From NCBI RefSeq assembly GCF_005239095.1, contig NZ_SZUA01000001.1:150848-214847 (forward strand): 64,000 nt of DNA. Direction: 5' to 3'. This document shows, piece after piece, positions 15,718 to 23,248 of this stretch; position 1 is the first letter of the stretch, and each line of letters starts with the position of its first letter. Source of the stretch: Luteimonas gilva (GTDB lineage: Bacteria; Pseudomonadota; Gammaproteobacteria; Xanthomonadales; Xanthomonadaceae). Position numbers and translations under genes: made by a program. The notes beneath the pieces were generated by a model. The model saw nothing but the letters and a program-made list of their open reading frames with translations, had not been told where the DNA came from and searched no databases.

Positions 15718-16812
15718 TTGACTCACTCTTCGAAACAGCCAGCATCGTCGCTCAAGATCGGCGCTCTCGCTCCGCTGACCCGCCCCGGCTGGGTCGAGGC
15801 GGGCCAACACTTGCTGGTCGGAATGCAGCTCGCCGTTCGCAATGTCAACGATGCCGGTGGCGTTGACGGAATACCGCTCGAGCTGATCGTCCGGGATACC
15901 GCGGCCGATCCGCAAAAGGCCGCAGCGGCCGTGGACGAACTGGCCGATCTGGGCGTGATCGCTTTGGCGGGCGAATACCACAGCGTCGTGGCTAGCGCCG
16001 TCGCCGTCCGCGCCGATGCGCTCGGCTTGCCGTTCCTATGTTCGTCGGCGGTGCTCGACGCGCTCACCGAACGGCCGACGGAATGGGTCGCGCGCATCGC
16101 TCCGGCGCAGTCGCGCGGTTGGCGGATCTATGCGGATTTCCTGCTCGGCGCAGGCCACAGCCGCATCGCCGCAGCCATCGCGCCGAGCGTCTATTGGGCC
16201 TCCGGCGTCCGCATCCTGCGCGAACGCTTCGCTGCACGCGGCGGCAGCGTCGTCGAATTCGACATGGGCGTGCTCGCGCCTGCGGACGTGCGCGGCGAAC
16301 TCGTGGCCCAACGCGCGACGGCTCTGCTGCTTTTGGTCGGTTATCCGGAGCCGGCGGTGTCGATCGTCAAAGCGGTCCGCAGCGACCCGCGTCTCGCCGA
16401 CACCCTGATCGGCGCGCCGGCCGGACAACCCGAGCTCGCCGAATGGGCGGCGTTGCTCGGCGACGAAGCCGCTGCGATTCCGTTCTTGCGCTACTTGCCC
16501 GAGCGCCTCGGCCCGCTCGGCGCCCGTGTCGACGCGGCCTTGCGCGAAGGGTTGGGCGGGGCGCCTTCCTTCGTCGCTTTCGAGGGTTACGACACGATCG
16601 CGGTCCTCGCCGAAGCGCTGCGTTCTCACGGTACGGATCGGGCGCGCATCGCCCAAGCCTGGGCGCAGGTTTCGGTCGAAGGCACGCGCGGGCAGATCCG
16701 ATTCTCCCGGGTACCGGGCATCGGCGTTTGGCAATGGGCCTGGGCGCCCATCCAAGTCGTCGACCGCGATCCGGCGAAACCCGGCCGCTTCCGGATCCTG
16801 CACGCCGGTTGA
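15718..16812 (+). CDS. Branched-chain-amino-acid-type substrate-binding protein without signal peptide
   Basis: A 364-aa protein with the periplasmic-binding-protein type I fold of the LivK/AmiC group: LKIGALAPLTRPGW, the ligand-loop region VGMQLAVRNVNDAGGVDGIPLELIVRDT, and AFEGYDTIAVLAEAL near the end. Only about 11 residues precede the first fold strand, and no hydrophobic signal sequence or lipobox exists. No permease or ATPase genes are nearby. It could be a cytoplasmic ligand sensor like AmiC, or a gene that lost its export signal. The only available start is the TTG immediately after the tRNA-Arg CCA, with no Shine-Dalgarno sequence. Confidence 0.75.
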   Translation: MTHSSKQPASSLKIGALAPLTRPGWVEAGQHLLVGMQLAVRNVNDAGGVDGIPLELIVRDTAADPQKAAAAVDELADLGVIALAGEYHSVVASAVAVRADALGLPFLCSSAVLDALTERPTEWVARIAPAQSRGWRIYADFLLGAGHSRIAAAIAPSVYWASGVRILRERFAARGGSVVEFDMGVLAPADVRGELVAQRATALLLLVGYPEPAVSIVKAVRSDPRLADTLIGAPAGQPELAEWAALLGDEAAAIPFLRYLPERLGPLGARVDAALREGLGGAPSFVAFEGYDTIAVLAEALRSHGTDRARIAQAWAQVSVEGTRGQIRFSRVPGIGVWQWAWAPIQVVDRDPAKPGRFRILHAG

Positions 16813-16917
16813 GCGCGCGGAGACTGCCGTGTATGGATCGCATGACCTTTTTGGTCATTGAAGCGATTCGAGGAAGGATTGTTTACTCGCGGCCGACACC
16901 TTCCGAAGGCAGATCGC

Positions 16918-17874
16918 ATGATCCGGCGCGAATTCTTGATGTTGTTCCCCGCGGCGGCAGCCGTTTCCCTCGCGTCCCGCATGGCTTGGGCGGCCGGCGG
17001 CGATGCGGCGGTCTGGACTCCCGCGGAATTCCACGCCGCGCGCCGTTTCGCCGATCTCAAGCAGGGCAAGATCGCCTATGTGGAACGCGGCAGCGGGCCG
17101 GTCGCGCTGTTCCTGCACGGCTACCCCTTGAACGGCTACCAATGGCGCGGACCGATGGCCGCGTTGGCCGGCGAGCGGCGATGCCTCGCCCCCGATCTGA
17201 TGGGGCTGGGCTATACCGATGTCGCGGCGGACGCCGATCTTTCGCCGGAAGCGCAGACCGCGATGGTGGTCGCGCTGCTCGACCATTTGAAGATCGACGA
17301 TGTCGACATCGTCGCCAACGACAGCTCGACGGGCATCGCCCAGCTGATGGCCGCCTATCATCCGCAGCGCGTCCGTTCGATGCTGCTGACCAACGGCGAC
17401 GTCGATACCAACAGCCCGCCGGCGAAGCTGATGCCGTTCCTGGAGAAAGCGCGCCGCGGCGAAGGCCGGTTGTGGTTCGACAAGAGCCTCGCGGACAACG
17501 CGTGGGCGCGCTCGCGCGACGCGATTGGCAACGCTTATCACGCTCCCGAGCGCTTGCTGACGCACGAGCTCATAGAAACCTATTTCCGCCCGCTGGTCGC
17601 TCCCGAAAAGCGCCGCAAGCAAGTCGAGGAATACGGCCTGGACATGTTCCCCAATCCGCTGCTGGCCGTGCGCGAACAACTACGCGCCTTCGCCAAGCCG
17701 GTGCGGATGGTGTGGGGGCGCGACGACGATCTGTTTCCCGTGGAAACGGCGTATTGGCTCGACCGCACGTTCCCCGGTTCGCGCGGTGTCCGCGTCGTGG
17801 AGAACGCCAGGCTCTTCTTCCCGGAGGAATATCCGGAACTCGTCATCGAAGAAGCGCGCAAGCTTTGGACTTGA
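16918..17874 (+). CDS. Exported alpha/beta hydrolase (haloalkane-dehalogenase-like), possible Tat substrate
   Basis: Alpha/beta-fold hydrolase of 318 aa. The N-terminus has a twin-arginine-like signal (IRREFLML) followed by a hydrophobic run ending in AWA, which suggests Tat export. The oxyanion loop is HGYPLNGYQW. The nucleophile elbow reads ANDSSTG, placing Asp135 where dehalogenase-type enzymes have their nucleophile, and GRDDDLF supplies a candidate acid. At the usual catalytic-His position I read ARLFFPEE, with no His. Substrate unknown. The start at 16918 has GAAGG upstream; an open frame 20 codons longer would hide the signal peptide. Convergent with an XRE regulator. Confidence 0.75.
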   Translation: MIRREFLMLFPAAAAVSLASRMAWAAGGDAAVWTPAEFHAARRFADLKQGKIAYVERGSGPVALFLHGYPLNGYQWRGPMAALAGERRCLAPDLMGLGYTDVAADADLSPEAQTAMVVALLDHLKIDDVDIVANDSSTGIAQLMAAYHPQRVRSMLLTNGDVDTNSPPAKLMPFLEKARRGEGRLWFDKSLADNAWARSRDAIGNAYHAPERLLTHELIETYFRPLVAPEKRRKQVEEYGLDMFPNPLLAVREQLRAFAKPVRMVWGRDDDLFPVETAYWLDRTFPGSRGVRVVENARLFFPEEYPELVIEEARKLWT

Positions 17875-17929
17875 GGCTTCGCTCGTCACCCCGGTTTGCG
17901 CCGGGGACGACGGTTCGTCGGCGGCCTCG

Positions 17930-18739
17930 CTAGACCGCTTCGGCCTGCAGTCGCCGGCAAAGCTCGGCCGTCTTGTCGTCGACGGGGAACGAGCATTCGA
18001 TGCGCAGTTCGTCCAGGGTGATGTCCTTGGGGCCGGCGAAGGTGGTGATGGTTTCGAAGAAACGCACTTCGCCCTCGTCGCTGCGGAAAACCAGGTTGAG
18101 GATCGGCGTCGGTTCGCTTTCCAAGTCGCGATGGCGCCAATGCTCGGGCACGCCGGGATAGGCGAGGATCTCGCCGAGCAGTTGCCGCGGCCCCGGATCG
18201 GAAGGCGCGGCCGCGATGTCTTCGTGCAGCAGGCTGATGAACCGGCCCGCCACTTCCGGCCAATTCACGATCACCGGCCGGAAATCCTCCGGGTCGAAGA
18301 CCTGATGCATCATGTTCGAATGCCGCAGCGGGCGTTCCTTCATCAGGAAGCGGTTCATCCGCACCGCCGCGTCGTTGGCGAGCACCACTTCCCAGCGCCG
18401 GTTGATGACGAAGGCGGGGTAGGGTTCCTGATGCTTGAGGATGAATTCGATCGCATCGCGCATCCGGTCGAGCTCGGGCTTCACCAACGGCGTTTCGGAG
18501 TAGTGCGGCGCGAATCCGGCCGCGCGCAGCAGCGTGTTGCGCTCGCGCAGCGGCATGCCCAAGGCGTCGGCCAGGCCGGCGACCAAGCCCCGGCTCGCCT
18601 GCGCCTTTCCGGTTTCGATATAGCTGAGATGGCGGGTGGAGATGCCCGCTTCGAGCGCCAGGTCCATCTGGCTCATGCGCCGCATCGTGCGCCATTCGCG
18701 CAGCAGGGCGCCGATCGGAGCGTGCTTGGTTGCGGTCAT
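17930..18739 (-). CDS. XRE-family regulator with MmyB-like ligand-binding domain
   Basis: Transcription factor of 269 aa. The N-terminal Cro/CI helix-turn-helix covers about residues 8-65 (REWRTMRRMSQMDLALEAG, then STRHLSYIETGKAQ). The C-terminal MmyB-like PAS-type domain includes YPAFVINRRWEVVLANDAA and ends in a conserved FFETITTFAGPKDITLDELR. Members often control a neighbouring oxidoreductase or hydrolase, so the convergent alpha/beta hydrolase is the obvious candidate target (inference). The start at 18739 was chosen by family alignment. Confidence 0.88.
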   Translation of the reverse strand: MTATKHAPIGALLREWRTMRRMSQMDLALEAGISTRHLSYIETGKAQASRGLVAGLADALGMPLRERNTLLRAAGFAPHYSETPLVKPELDRMRDAIEFILKHQEPYPAFVINRRWEVVLANDAAVRMNRFLMKERPLRHSNMMHQVFDPEDFRPVIVNWPEVAGRFISLLHEDIAAAPSDPGPRQLLGEILAYPGVPEHWRHRDLESEPTPILNLVFRSDEGEVRFFETITTFAGPKDITLDELRIECSFPVDDKTAELCRRLQAEAV

Positions 18740-18929
18740 CGGCGGATGGGCCAGGGCGTTGCGGCCGAAGACTATGCGGGCAGCTCGGATGCGCGGCAAC
18801 GGCCGGTAGTCAGGGCTGGAGGCGGCCCGTGTCGAGGCTTCGCCGAGGTCGGGATGCGGCGGGTGGAGCCCGATTCGGGCGGACCGCTTAAAATTCGGTT
18901 ATCGCCTGCGCTACAATGGCCGGTCTACG

Positions 18930-19006
18930 GTGGCTGTAGCTCAGTTGGTTAGAGTACTGGATTGTGATTCCAGTTGTCGGGGGTTCGAGTCCCCTCAGCC
19001 ACCCCA
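18930..19006 (+). tRNA. tRNA-His (GTG)
   Basis: Cloverleaf with encoded CCA; the loop TTGTGAT gives anticodon GTG. The base before position 1 is G and the discriminator is C, the extra pair expected for tRNA-His. A TACAAT (18912-18917) upstream is a plausible -10 element. Confidence 0.97.
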
Positions 19007-19027
19007 TTTTGTTACAATAGAAGTTCG

Positions 19028-19103
19028 GGGCCGTTAGCTCAGTTGGTAGAGCAGTTGACTCTTAATCAATAGGTCCAAGGTTCGAATCCTTGACGGCCCA
19101 CCA
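19028..19103 (+). tRNA. tRNA-Lys (CTT)
   Basis: A 76-nt cloverleaf with encoded CCA; the loop CTCTTAA gives anticodon CTT. Only 21 nt separate it from tRNA-His, including a second TACAAT (19013-19018). It is either cotranscribed or has its own promoter. Confidence 0.97.
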
Positions 19104-19110
19104 AACACGA

Positions 19111-19141
19111 GGCACTTGGGAGCGATCCCAAGTGCCTTTTT
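19111..19141 (+). terminator. Rho-independent terminator of the tRNA-His/Lys unit
   Basis: An 11-bp perfect stem (ggcacttggga / tcccaagtgcc) with loop GCGA, followed by TTTTT. Confidence 0.9.
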
Positions 19142-19168
19142 CTTTGCGCCGGCTAAAAGCCGGCCAAA

Positions 19169-19194
19169 CAAAAAAGGAGGCGCCGCGCGCCTCC
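19169..19194 (-). terminator. Minus-strand terminator-like hairpin before arr
   Basis: GGAGGCGC, CGC, GCGCCTCC forms an 8-bp stem (19176-19194). Read on the minus strand it is followed by TTTTTT. No minus-strand gene ends just here, so it may stop antisense transcription coming from the prolyl iminopeptidase side. Confidence 0.45.
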
Positions 19195-19295
19195 CCACAA
19201 CCAATTTATATAACGCCCGGGGGCTTGCGGCAAGGCCCCGAGCCTGATGCAGCATCGCCGGCCTGTCGAGACGGCAGGAAACCTGGAGCGATGCG

Positions 19296-19697
19296 ATGAC
19301 CGATTCTCCGACCTACTACCACGGCACCAAAGCCGACCTGAAGCTGGGCGACCTGATCGAACCGGGCTACGCCTCCAATTACGGCAAAAGGAATCCGGGA
19401 AATTTCGTTTACCTGTCCGCCACCCTGGATGCGGCCATCTGGGGCGCCGAACTGGCCGTCGGCGAAGGGCAGGGAAGGATCTACATCGTGGAACCCGTGG
19501 GAACCATCGAAGACGATCCGAACCTGACCGATAAGAGGTTCCCGGGAAATCCCACGAAGTCGTACCGTTCGCGCGACCCGTTCCGCGTTGTCGGCGAAGT
19601 AACGGAATGGGAAGGCCATTCGCCCGAGCGGCTCAAGGAAATGCGCGATCACCTCGCGGACCTCAACCGGCGCGGCGTCGTGGCGATCGAAGAATAA
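19296..19697 (+). CDS. arr: Rifampin ADP-ribosyltransferase (Arr family)
   Basis: Small NAD-dependent enzyme of 133 aa that transfers ADP-ribose to rifamycins in known family members and so inactivates them. The whole protein aligns with Arr. The catalytic triad is intact: His9 (YYHGTK), Tyr39 (VYLSA) and Asp74 (IEDDPNLT), with the same 30- and 35-residue spacings as mycobacterial Arr. RFPGNPTKSYRS and WEGH are further family marks. GGAG precedes the ATG. It lies just past a tRNA-Lys terminator, has its own terminator, and looks somewhat less GC-rich than its neighbours, which is consistent with acquisition. Chromosomal copies may have another natural substrate. Confidence 0.9.
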   Translation: MTDSPTYYHGTKADLKLGDLIEPGYASNYGKRNPGNFVYLSATLDAAIWGAELAVGEGQGRIYIVEPVGTIEDDPNLTDKRFPGNPTKSYRSRDPFRVVGEVTEWEGHSPERLKEMRDHLADLNRRGVVAIEE

Positions 19698-19723
19698 AAC
19701 CGCTGCGTATCCGCAGACTCGAG

Positions 19724-19752
19724 CGCCCGGGAATTTCCTGGGCGTTTTTTTT
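19724..19752 (+). terminator. Rho-independent terminator of arr
   Basis: Eight-pair stem CGCCCGGG / CCTGGGCG with loop AATTT, followed by eight T residues, 26 bp past the arr stop. Confidence 0.9.
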
Positions 19753-19755
19753 CGA

Positions 19756-20733
19756 TCAGGAAAACCGATCCCGCAACGCATCCGCCGCAGTCACCAGCGC
19801 ATCCACGATCGCCGGATCCGCCGCGCTGTGCCCGGCCAGGACGATGCGCAGCGTCGCTTCCGGCCAGGCTTGGCTCAGTTCCCACGCGTTCGCGACCGGG
19901 CAGATCATGTCGTAGCGGCCGTGCACGATCGTCGCCGGCAGGTGACGGATGCGTCCGACGTCGCGCAGCAGTTGTCCCGGTTCGAGGAAGACGCCGTGGC
20001 GGAAATAATGGGCTTCGGCGCGGGCCACGCTGACCGCGACGCGCGGATCTTCCTGGGTGCCGGCTTCGTCCGGATCGTGGACCAAGGTGGTGCTGCCGCC
20101 TTCCCAATTGCCCCAGGCCAACGCCGCGGCCAGGCGCACGTCGGGATCGTCGCTGTCCAGCCGGCGCCAATAGGCTTCGATCATCTCCCCGCGTTCTTGC
20201 TCGGGAATGTGCGCCAGATAGCGCGCCCAGCGTTCGGGAAAGATGTGGCGGGCGAATCCGTCGAGCTCGTTGAACCAGCGGATTTCGTGCGGACGCCCCA
20301 GGAATATGCCGCGCAGGATCAGCCCGAACACGCGCTGCGGGTGCGTTTGCGCATAGGCCAGCGCCAGGGTCGAGCCCCAGGATCCGCCGAAAACGACCCA
20401 GCGTTCGATGCCCAAACGCTCGCGGATCGCTTCGATGTCTGCGACCAGATGCCAAGTGGTGTTGTCGCGCAATTCGGCGTGCGGCGTGGACCGGCCGGCG
20501 CCGCGCTGGTCGAACAGGACGACGCGGTAGCGGGCGGGATCGAAGAAACGGCGGTGATAGGCCGACAGTCCCGCGCCGGGCCCGCCGTGCAGGAAAACGA
20601 CCGGCAGGCCGTCGGGGTTGCCGCATTGCTCCACGTGCAGTTCGTGCAGATCGTCGACTTGCAGGCGGAACTGGTCGTAAGGCTCGATTTCGGGGTACAG
20701 CTCGCGCACGCTCGGTCTCCTCGTTAGTCCCAT
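19756..20733 (-). CDS. pip: Prolyl iminopeptidase (S33 family)
   Basis: Removes N-terminal proline from peptides in the cytoplasm. The 325-aa protein starts MGLTRRPSVRELYPEIEPY, typical of bacterial Pip. The oxyanion motif is HGGPGAGLS, the nucleophile elbow GGSWGS holds the catalytic Ser, the Asp lies in HGRYDMICP, and the His in VLAGHSA. The open frame runs 130 codons further upstream, but the family begins at 20733. It is convergent with arr and probably monocistronic. Confidence 0.94.
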   Translation of the reverse strand: MGLTRRPSVRELYPEIEPYDQFRLQVDDLHELHVEQCGNPDGLPVVFLHGGPGAGLSAYHRRFFDPARYRVVLFDQRGAGRSTPHAELRDNTTWHLVADIEAIRERLGIERWVVFGGSWGSTLALAYAQTHPQRVFGLILRGIFLGRPHEIRWFNELDGFARHIFPERWARYLAHIPEQERGEMIEAYWRRLDSDDPDVRLAAALAWGNWEGGSTTLVHDPDEAGTQEDPRVAVSVARAEAHYFRHGVFLEPGQLLRDVGRIRHLPATIVHGRYDMICPVANAWELSQAWPEATLRIVLAGHSAADPAIVDALVTAADALRDRFS

Positions 20734-20832
20734 CGAGGATAACGGCGCCGTCCGACAGGCGCCGTCGCCGAAGGGCGGTCCATGCGTAGAATCGGCCGGT
20801 CGCTCAGAGATGGCCGGCAGGGAGGAGGGCCC

Positions 20833-21381
20833 ATGGCCAGTACCGTTCGGGATTTGATCGACCAAGCCAAGCGCGCCCGCGCCGAAGACCGCCCGGCCGA
20901 CGCCCGGCGCAGCCTGGTCGAAGCCGCCGGCTTGGCCCGGGAAGCCGATGCGCCGGCCGAGTTGGCCGAGGCGTTGATGGGCTGGGGCCAGATCGAGCGC
21001 GATCAGGGCCAGGACGGCCGAGCGCTGCCCCTGTACGAAGAAGCCGTCTCGTGCCGGCGGCGCGTGGGCGAGCCCTTGGCCTTGGCGCATGCGCTGCGCC
21101 ATCTGGGCGATCTGCACCGGCATTCGGAGCGATTGGGCTTGGCGCGCGCTTGTTACGATGAGGCTCTGGCCCTGTATCGGGCCCAGCCCGTGGCGCCGCC
21201 GCTGGACTTGGCGAATGCGTTGCGGCCGATGGCGCTGCTGGACGAGCGAGAGGGAAGGCCCCAGGCCGCGGTGGATTCCTGGCGCGAGGCGGGAACGCTT
21301 TACGCGGAAGCGGGGGTGGCCGAAGGGGCGGAGCAGGCGTCTTCGGCGCTACTGCGGTTGATGGAGCCGCGCTCTAGCTAA
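20833..21381 (+). CDS. Tetratricopeptide-repeat protein
   Basis: A 182-aa, Ala/Arg/Leu-rich helical protein. It contains at least three TPR-like helix pairs (ALMGWGQIERDQGQDGRALPLYEEA, then ALRHLGDLHRHSERLGLARACYDEALALYR). No signal peptide, so it should be cytoplasmic and act in protein-protein contacts. The ATG at 20833 follows a strong GGAGGAGGG. It is divergent from pip and just upstream of tRNA-Leu. Partner unknown. Confidence 0.78.
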   Translation: MASTVRDLIDQAKRARAEDRPADARRSLVEAAGLAREADAPAELAEALMGWGQIERDQGQDGRALPLYEEAVSCRRRVGEPLALAHALRHLGDLHRHSERLGLARACYDEALALYRAQPVAPPLDLANALRPMALLDEREGRPQAAVDSWREAGTLYAEAGVAEGAEQASSALLRLMEPRSS

Positions 21382-21448
21382 GCGGCTGCGCCTACGAAAA
21401 GCGGGCCCGGTCCCCTAAACTGGCGAGGCCGGCCTAGACCGGCTACGA

Positions 21449-21533
21449 GCGAAAGTGGCGGAATTGGTAGACGCCCTGGTTTTAGGTACCAGTGCCGCAA
21501 GGCGTGCGGGTTCGAGTCCCGCCTTTCGCACCA
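21449..21533 (+). tRNA. tRNA-Leu (TAG)
   Basis: An 85-nt class II tRNA with long variable arm and encoded CCA; the loop TTTAGGT gives anticodon TAG. It lies upstream of tig, as in several relatives. Confidence 0.97.
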
Positions 21534-21676
21534 GCCGATGGCTTCCTGCCGCCCGTCGCCTTTCACGGCGAAAGTGGCGGTAGCCGCCGTCTTCGGCCAA
21601 AATAATCCGTTCGATTGGCCCGAATCGGGCGCCCAGGCTGAACGGGTGCCGATCCGGTCCGAATCCCCAACATCGC

Positions 21677-21698
21677 GCCGCGGTCCATAAACCGCGGC
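21677..21698 (+). promoter_or_regulatory. Hairpin in the tig 5' untranslated region
   Basis: GCCGCGGT, CCATAA, ACCGCGGC forms a perfect 8-bp stem that ends two bases before the CAGGAG ribosome-binding sequence of tig. It could limit ribosome access or stabilise the message. No known riboswitch or thermometer motif is recognisable. Confidence 0.4.
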
Positions 21699-21711
21699 GG
21701 CAGGAGCGCAC

Positions 21712-23004
21712 ATGCAGGTCTCGGTCGAAACCATTGGCAACCACGAACGCCGCATCACCTTCCGCCTGCCGGCGGAGAGCATCGACAGCGAGGTCGGCGG
21801 CCGCCTGCGCGAGATCGCGCGCAACGCGAAGATCAAGGGCTTCCGCCCGGGCAAGGTGCCGGCCAAGGTGATCGAACAGCGCTTCGGCGACCAGGTCCGC
21901 AACGAGGTGGTGGACAACCTGCTGCGCGAAGGCTTCGACAACGCCGTGCGCAACGAGTCGTTCCGCATCGCCGGCAATCCGCAGATCGTGCCGAACAAGG
22001 AAGCCGCCGAAGGCCAGCTGGAATACGTGGCTACGTTCGAAGTGGTGCCCGATTTCGGCGACATCGACGTCGCCAAGCTGCAAGTCGTCCGCAACACTTC
22101 CGAAGTGGAAGAGGCCGACATCGATCGCATGATCGAGAACCTGCGCCTGCAGCGCCGCGACTGGATTCCGGTCGAGCGCGCGGCGAAGGAAGGCGATCTG
22201 GTCGAACTCGAAATGTGGTCCGAAGCCGACGGCGCGCGCCTGCCGGCCGAAGGCACCGAGCGCGGCAGCACCGTAATCGGTTCCGGCATGATGTTCGCGC
22301 CGCTCGAATCGGCCCTGGCCGGTTTGGCCAAGGATCAAGAGAAGGTCGTCGACGTCGATTTCCCGGCCGATTGGCCGGTCGCGCAGCTGGCCGGCAAGGC
22401 CGCGAAGATGCACGTGACGGCGCTGAACATCGCCGAAGCCAAGCTGCCGGAAGTCGATCAGGCTTTCATCCGCAGCTTCGGCGTGAAGAGCGGCGAGATG
22501 GAGCGCTTCCGCGCCGACATCCGCAGCAACTTGGAGCGCGAGCTGAAGGGCGCGCTGATGAACCGGTTGCGCCGCGAAGTGGGCGAGCAGTTGGTCGCCG
22601 CCTACGCGCAGGTCGAGATGCCGCCGCGTCTGGTCGAGAACGAAGCCCGCGCGATGGCCGCCAACGCCGCGCAGCAGGCTGCGCAACAGGGCCAACGCAT
22701 CGAGCAGGCGCCGGGTCCGTATATGGAAGCGGCCCGCAAGCGCGTGCTGGTGGGCCTGCTGGTGGGCGAGATCGCGCGCCGCAACGATCTGCGCCTGGAG
22801 CCGCGCCGCTTGAACGAAACCCTGCGCCTGATCGCTTCGACCTACGAAGAGCCCGAGCAGGTCGTCGAGCTGTACCGCAACGACCGCCAGCTGATGGCCG
22901 GTTTGCAGGCGCGGGTGATGGAAGAGCAGGTGATCGACTGGATCGCCGAGCGCGCCCAGCACACCGAGCAGCCGTTGTCGTTCAGCGACGCGATCCGGCA
23001 ATAA
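21712..23004 (+). CDS. tig: Trigger factor, ribosome-associated chaperone and prolyl isomerase
   Basis: First chaperone to meet nascent chains at the ribosome exit tunnel, 430 aa. It has the N-terminal ribosome-binding domain with [17 protein letters not shown] (signature around residues 43-55), a central FKBP-type isomerase domain (about 150-245) and the helical C-terminal arms. The start ATG at 21712 follows AGGAG. It heads the classic tig-clpP-clpX-lon order and ends in a strong terminator, so it is transcribed mainly on its own. Confidence 0.97.
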   Translation: MQVSVETIGNHERRITFRLPAESIDSEVGGRLREIARNAKIKGFRPGKVPAKVIEQRFGDQVRNEVVDNLLREGFDNAVRNESFRIAGNPQIVPNKEAAEGQLEYVATFEVVPDFGDIDVAKLQVVRNTSEVEEADIDRMIENLRLQRRDWIPVERAAKEGDLVELEMWSEADGARLPAEGTERGSTVIGSGMMFAPLESALAGLAKDQEKVVDVDFPADWPVAQLAGKAAKMHVTALNIAEAKLPEVDQAFIRSFGVKSGEMERFRADIRSNLERELKGALMNRLRREVGEQLVAAYAQVEMPPRLVENEARAMAANAAQQAAQQGQRIEQAPGPYMEAARKRVLVGLLVGEIARRNDLRLEPRRLNETLRLIASTYEEPEQVVELYRNDRQLMAGLQARVMEEQVIDWIAERAQHTEQPLSFSDAIRQ

Positions 23005-23037
23005 AAAACGCCCGGCTCGCCGATTAAGTTTGCGAAA

Positions 23038-23070
23038 CGACATCCCGGCCCGTCCGGGATGTCGCTTTTT
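23038..23070 (+). terminator. Rho-independent terminator of tig
   Basis: Eleven-pair perfect stem CGACATCCCGG / CCGGGATGTCG with loop CCCGT, then CTTTTT. Confidence 0.92.
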
Positions 23071-23084
23071 GGGACAGTGGGAGG

Positions 23085-23158
23085 ACGTGGCCCGGGTAAG
23101 CGCAGCGCACCCGGGACATGCGACGGGTCCCGGGTGCGCTGCGCTTACCGGGCTACGT
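23085..23158. repeat. Palindromic repeat, family C (copy 2)
   Basis: Arms of about 31 nt (ACGTGGCCCGGGTAAGCGCA onward, 23085-23115, and 23128-23158). Related to the element at 14502-14570. It lies between the tig terminator and the clpP1 heat-shock promoter. Confidence 0.88.
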
Positions 23159-23180
23159 CCTGCCGCAAAAACCGTTGCCA

Positions 23181-23209
23181 CTTGCGCTCCGGCCGTTTCG
23201 GCCCCAACT
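23181..23209 (+). promoter_or_regulatory. Candidate RpoH (sigma-32) promoter of clpP1
   Basis: CTTGCGC (23181-23187), a 14-bp spacer, then CCCCAACT (23202-23209). This fits the heat-shock consensus CTTGAAA-N(11-16)-CCCCATNT. The same layout with the same spacer precedes lon. The predicted start lies about 33 bp before the clpP1 ATG. Confidence 0.6.
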
Positions 23210-23248
23210 TGGGCGCATCTTCCGAATTTTTCGCCGGTGCGAACGAAA

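Noticed and set aside
15718-18929. Complete prophage or integrative element next to tRNA-Arg.
   Set aside because: No integrase, structural gene or direct repeat of the tRNA end was found; three genes only.
19296-19752. Arr as an integron gene cassette.
   Set aside because: No attC-like site or integrase is seen; the downstream hairpin has a T-tract and is a terminator.
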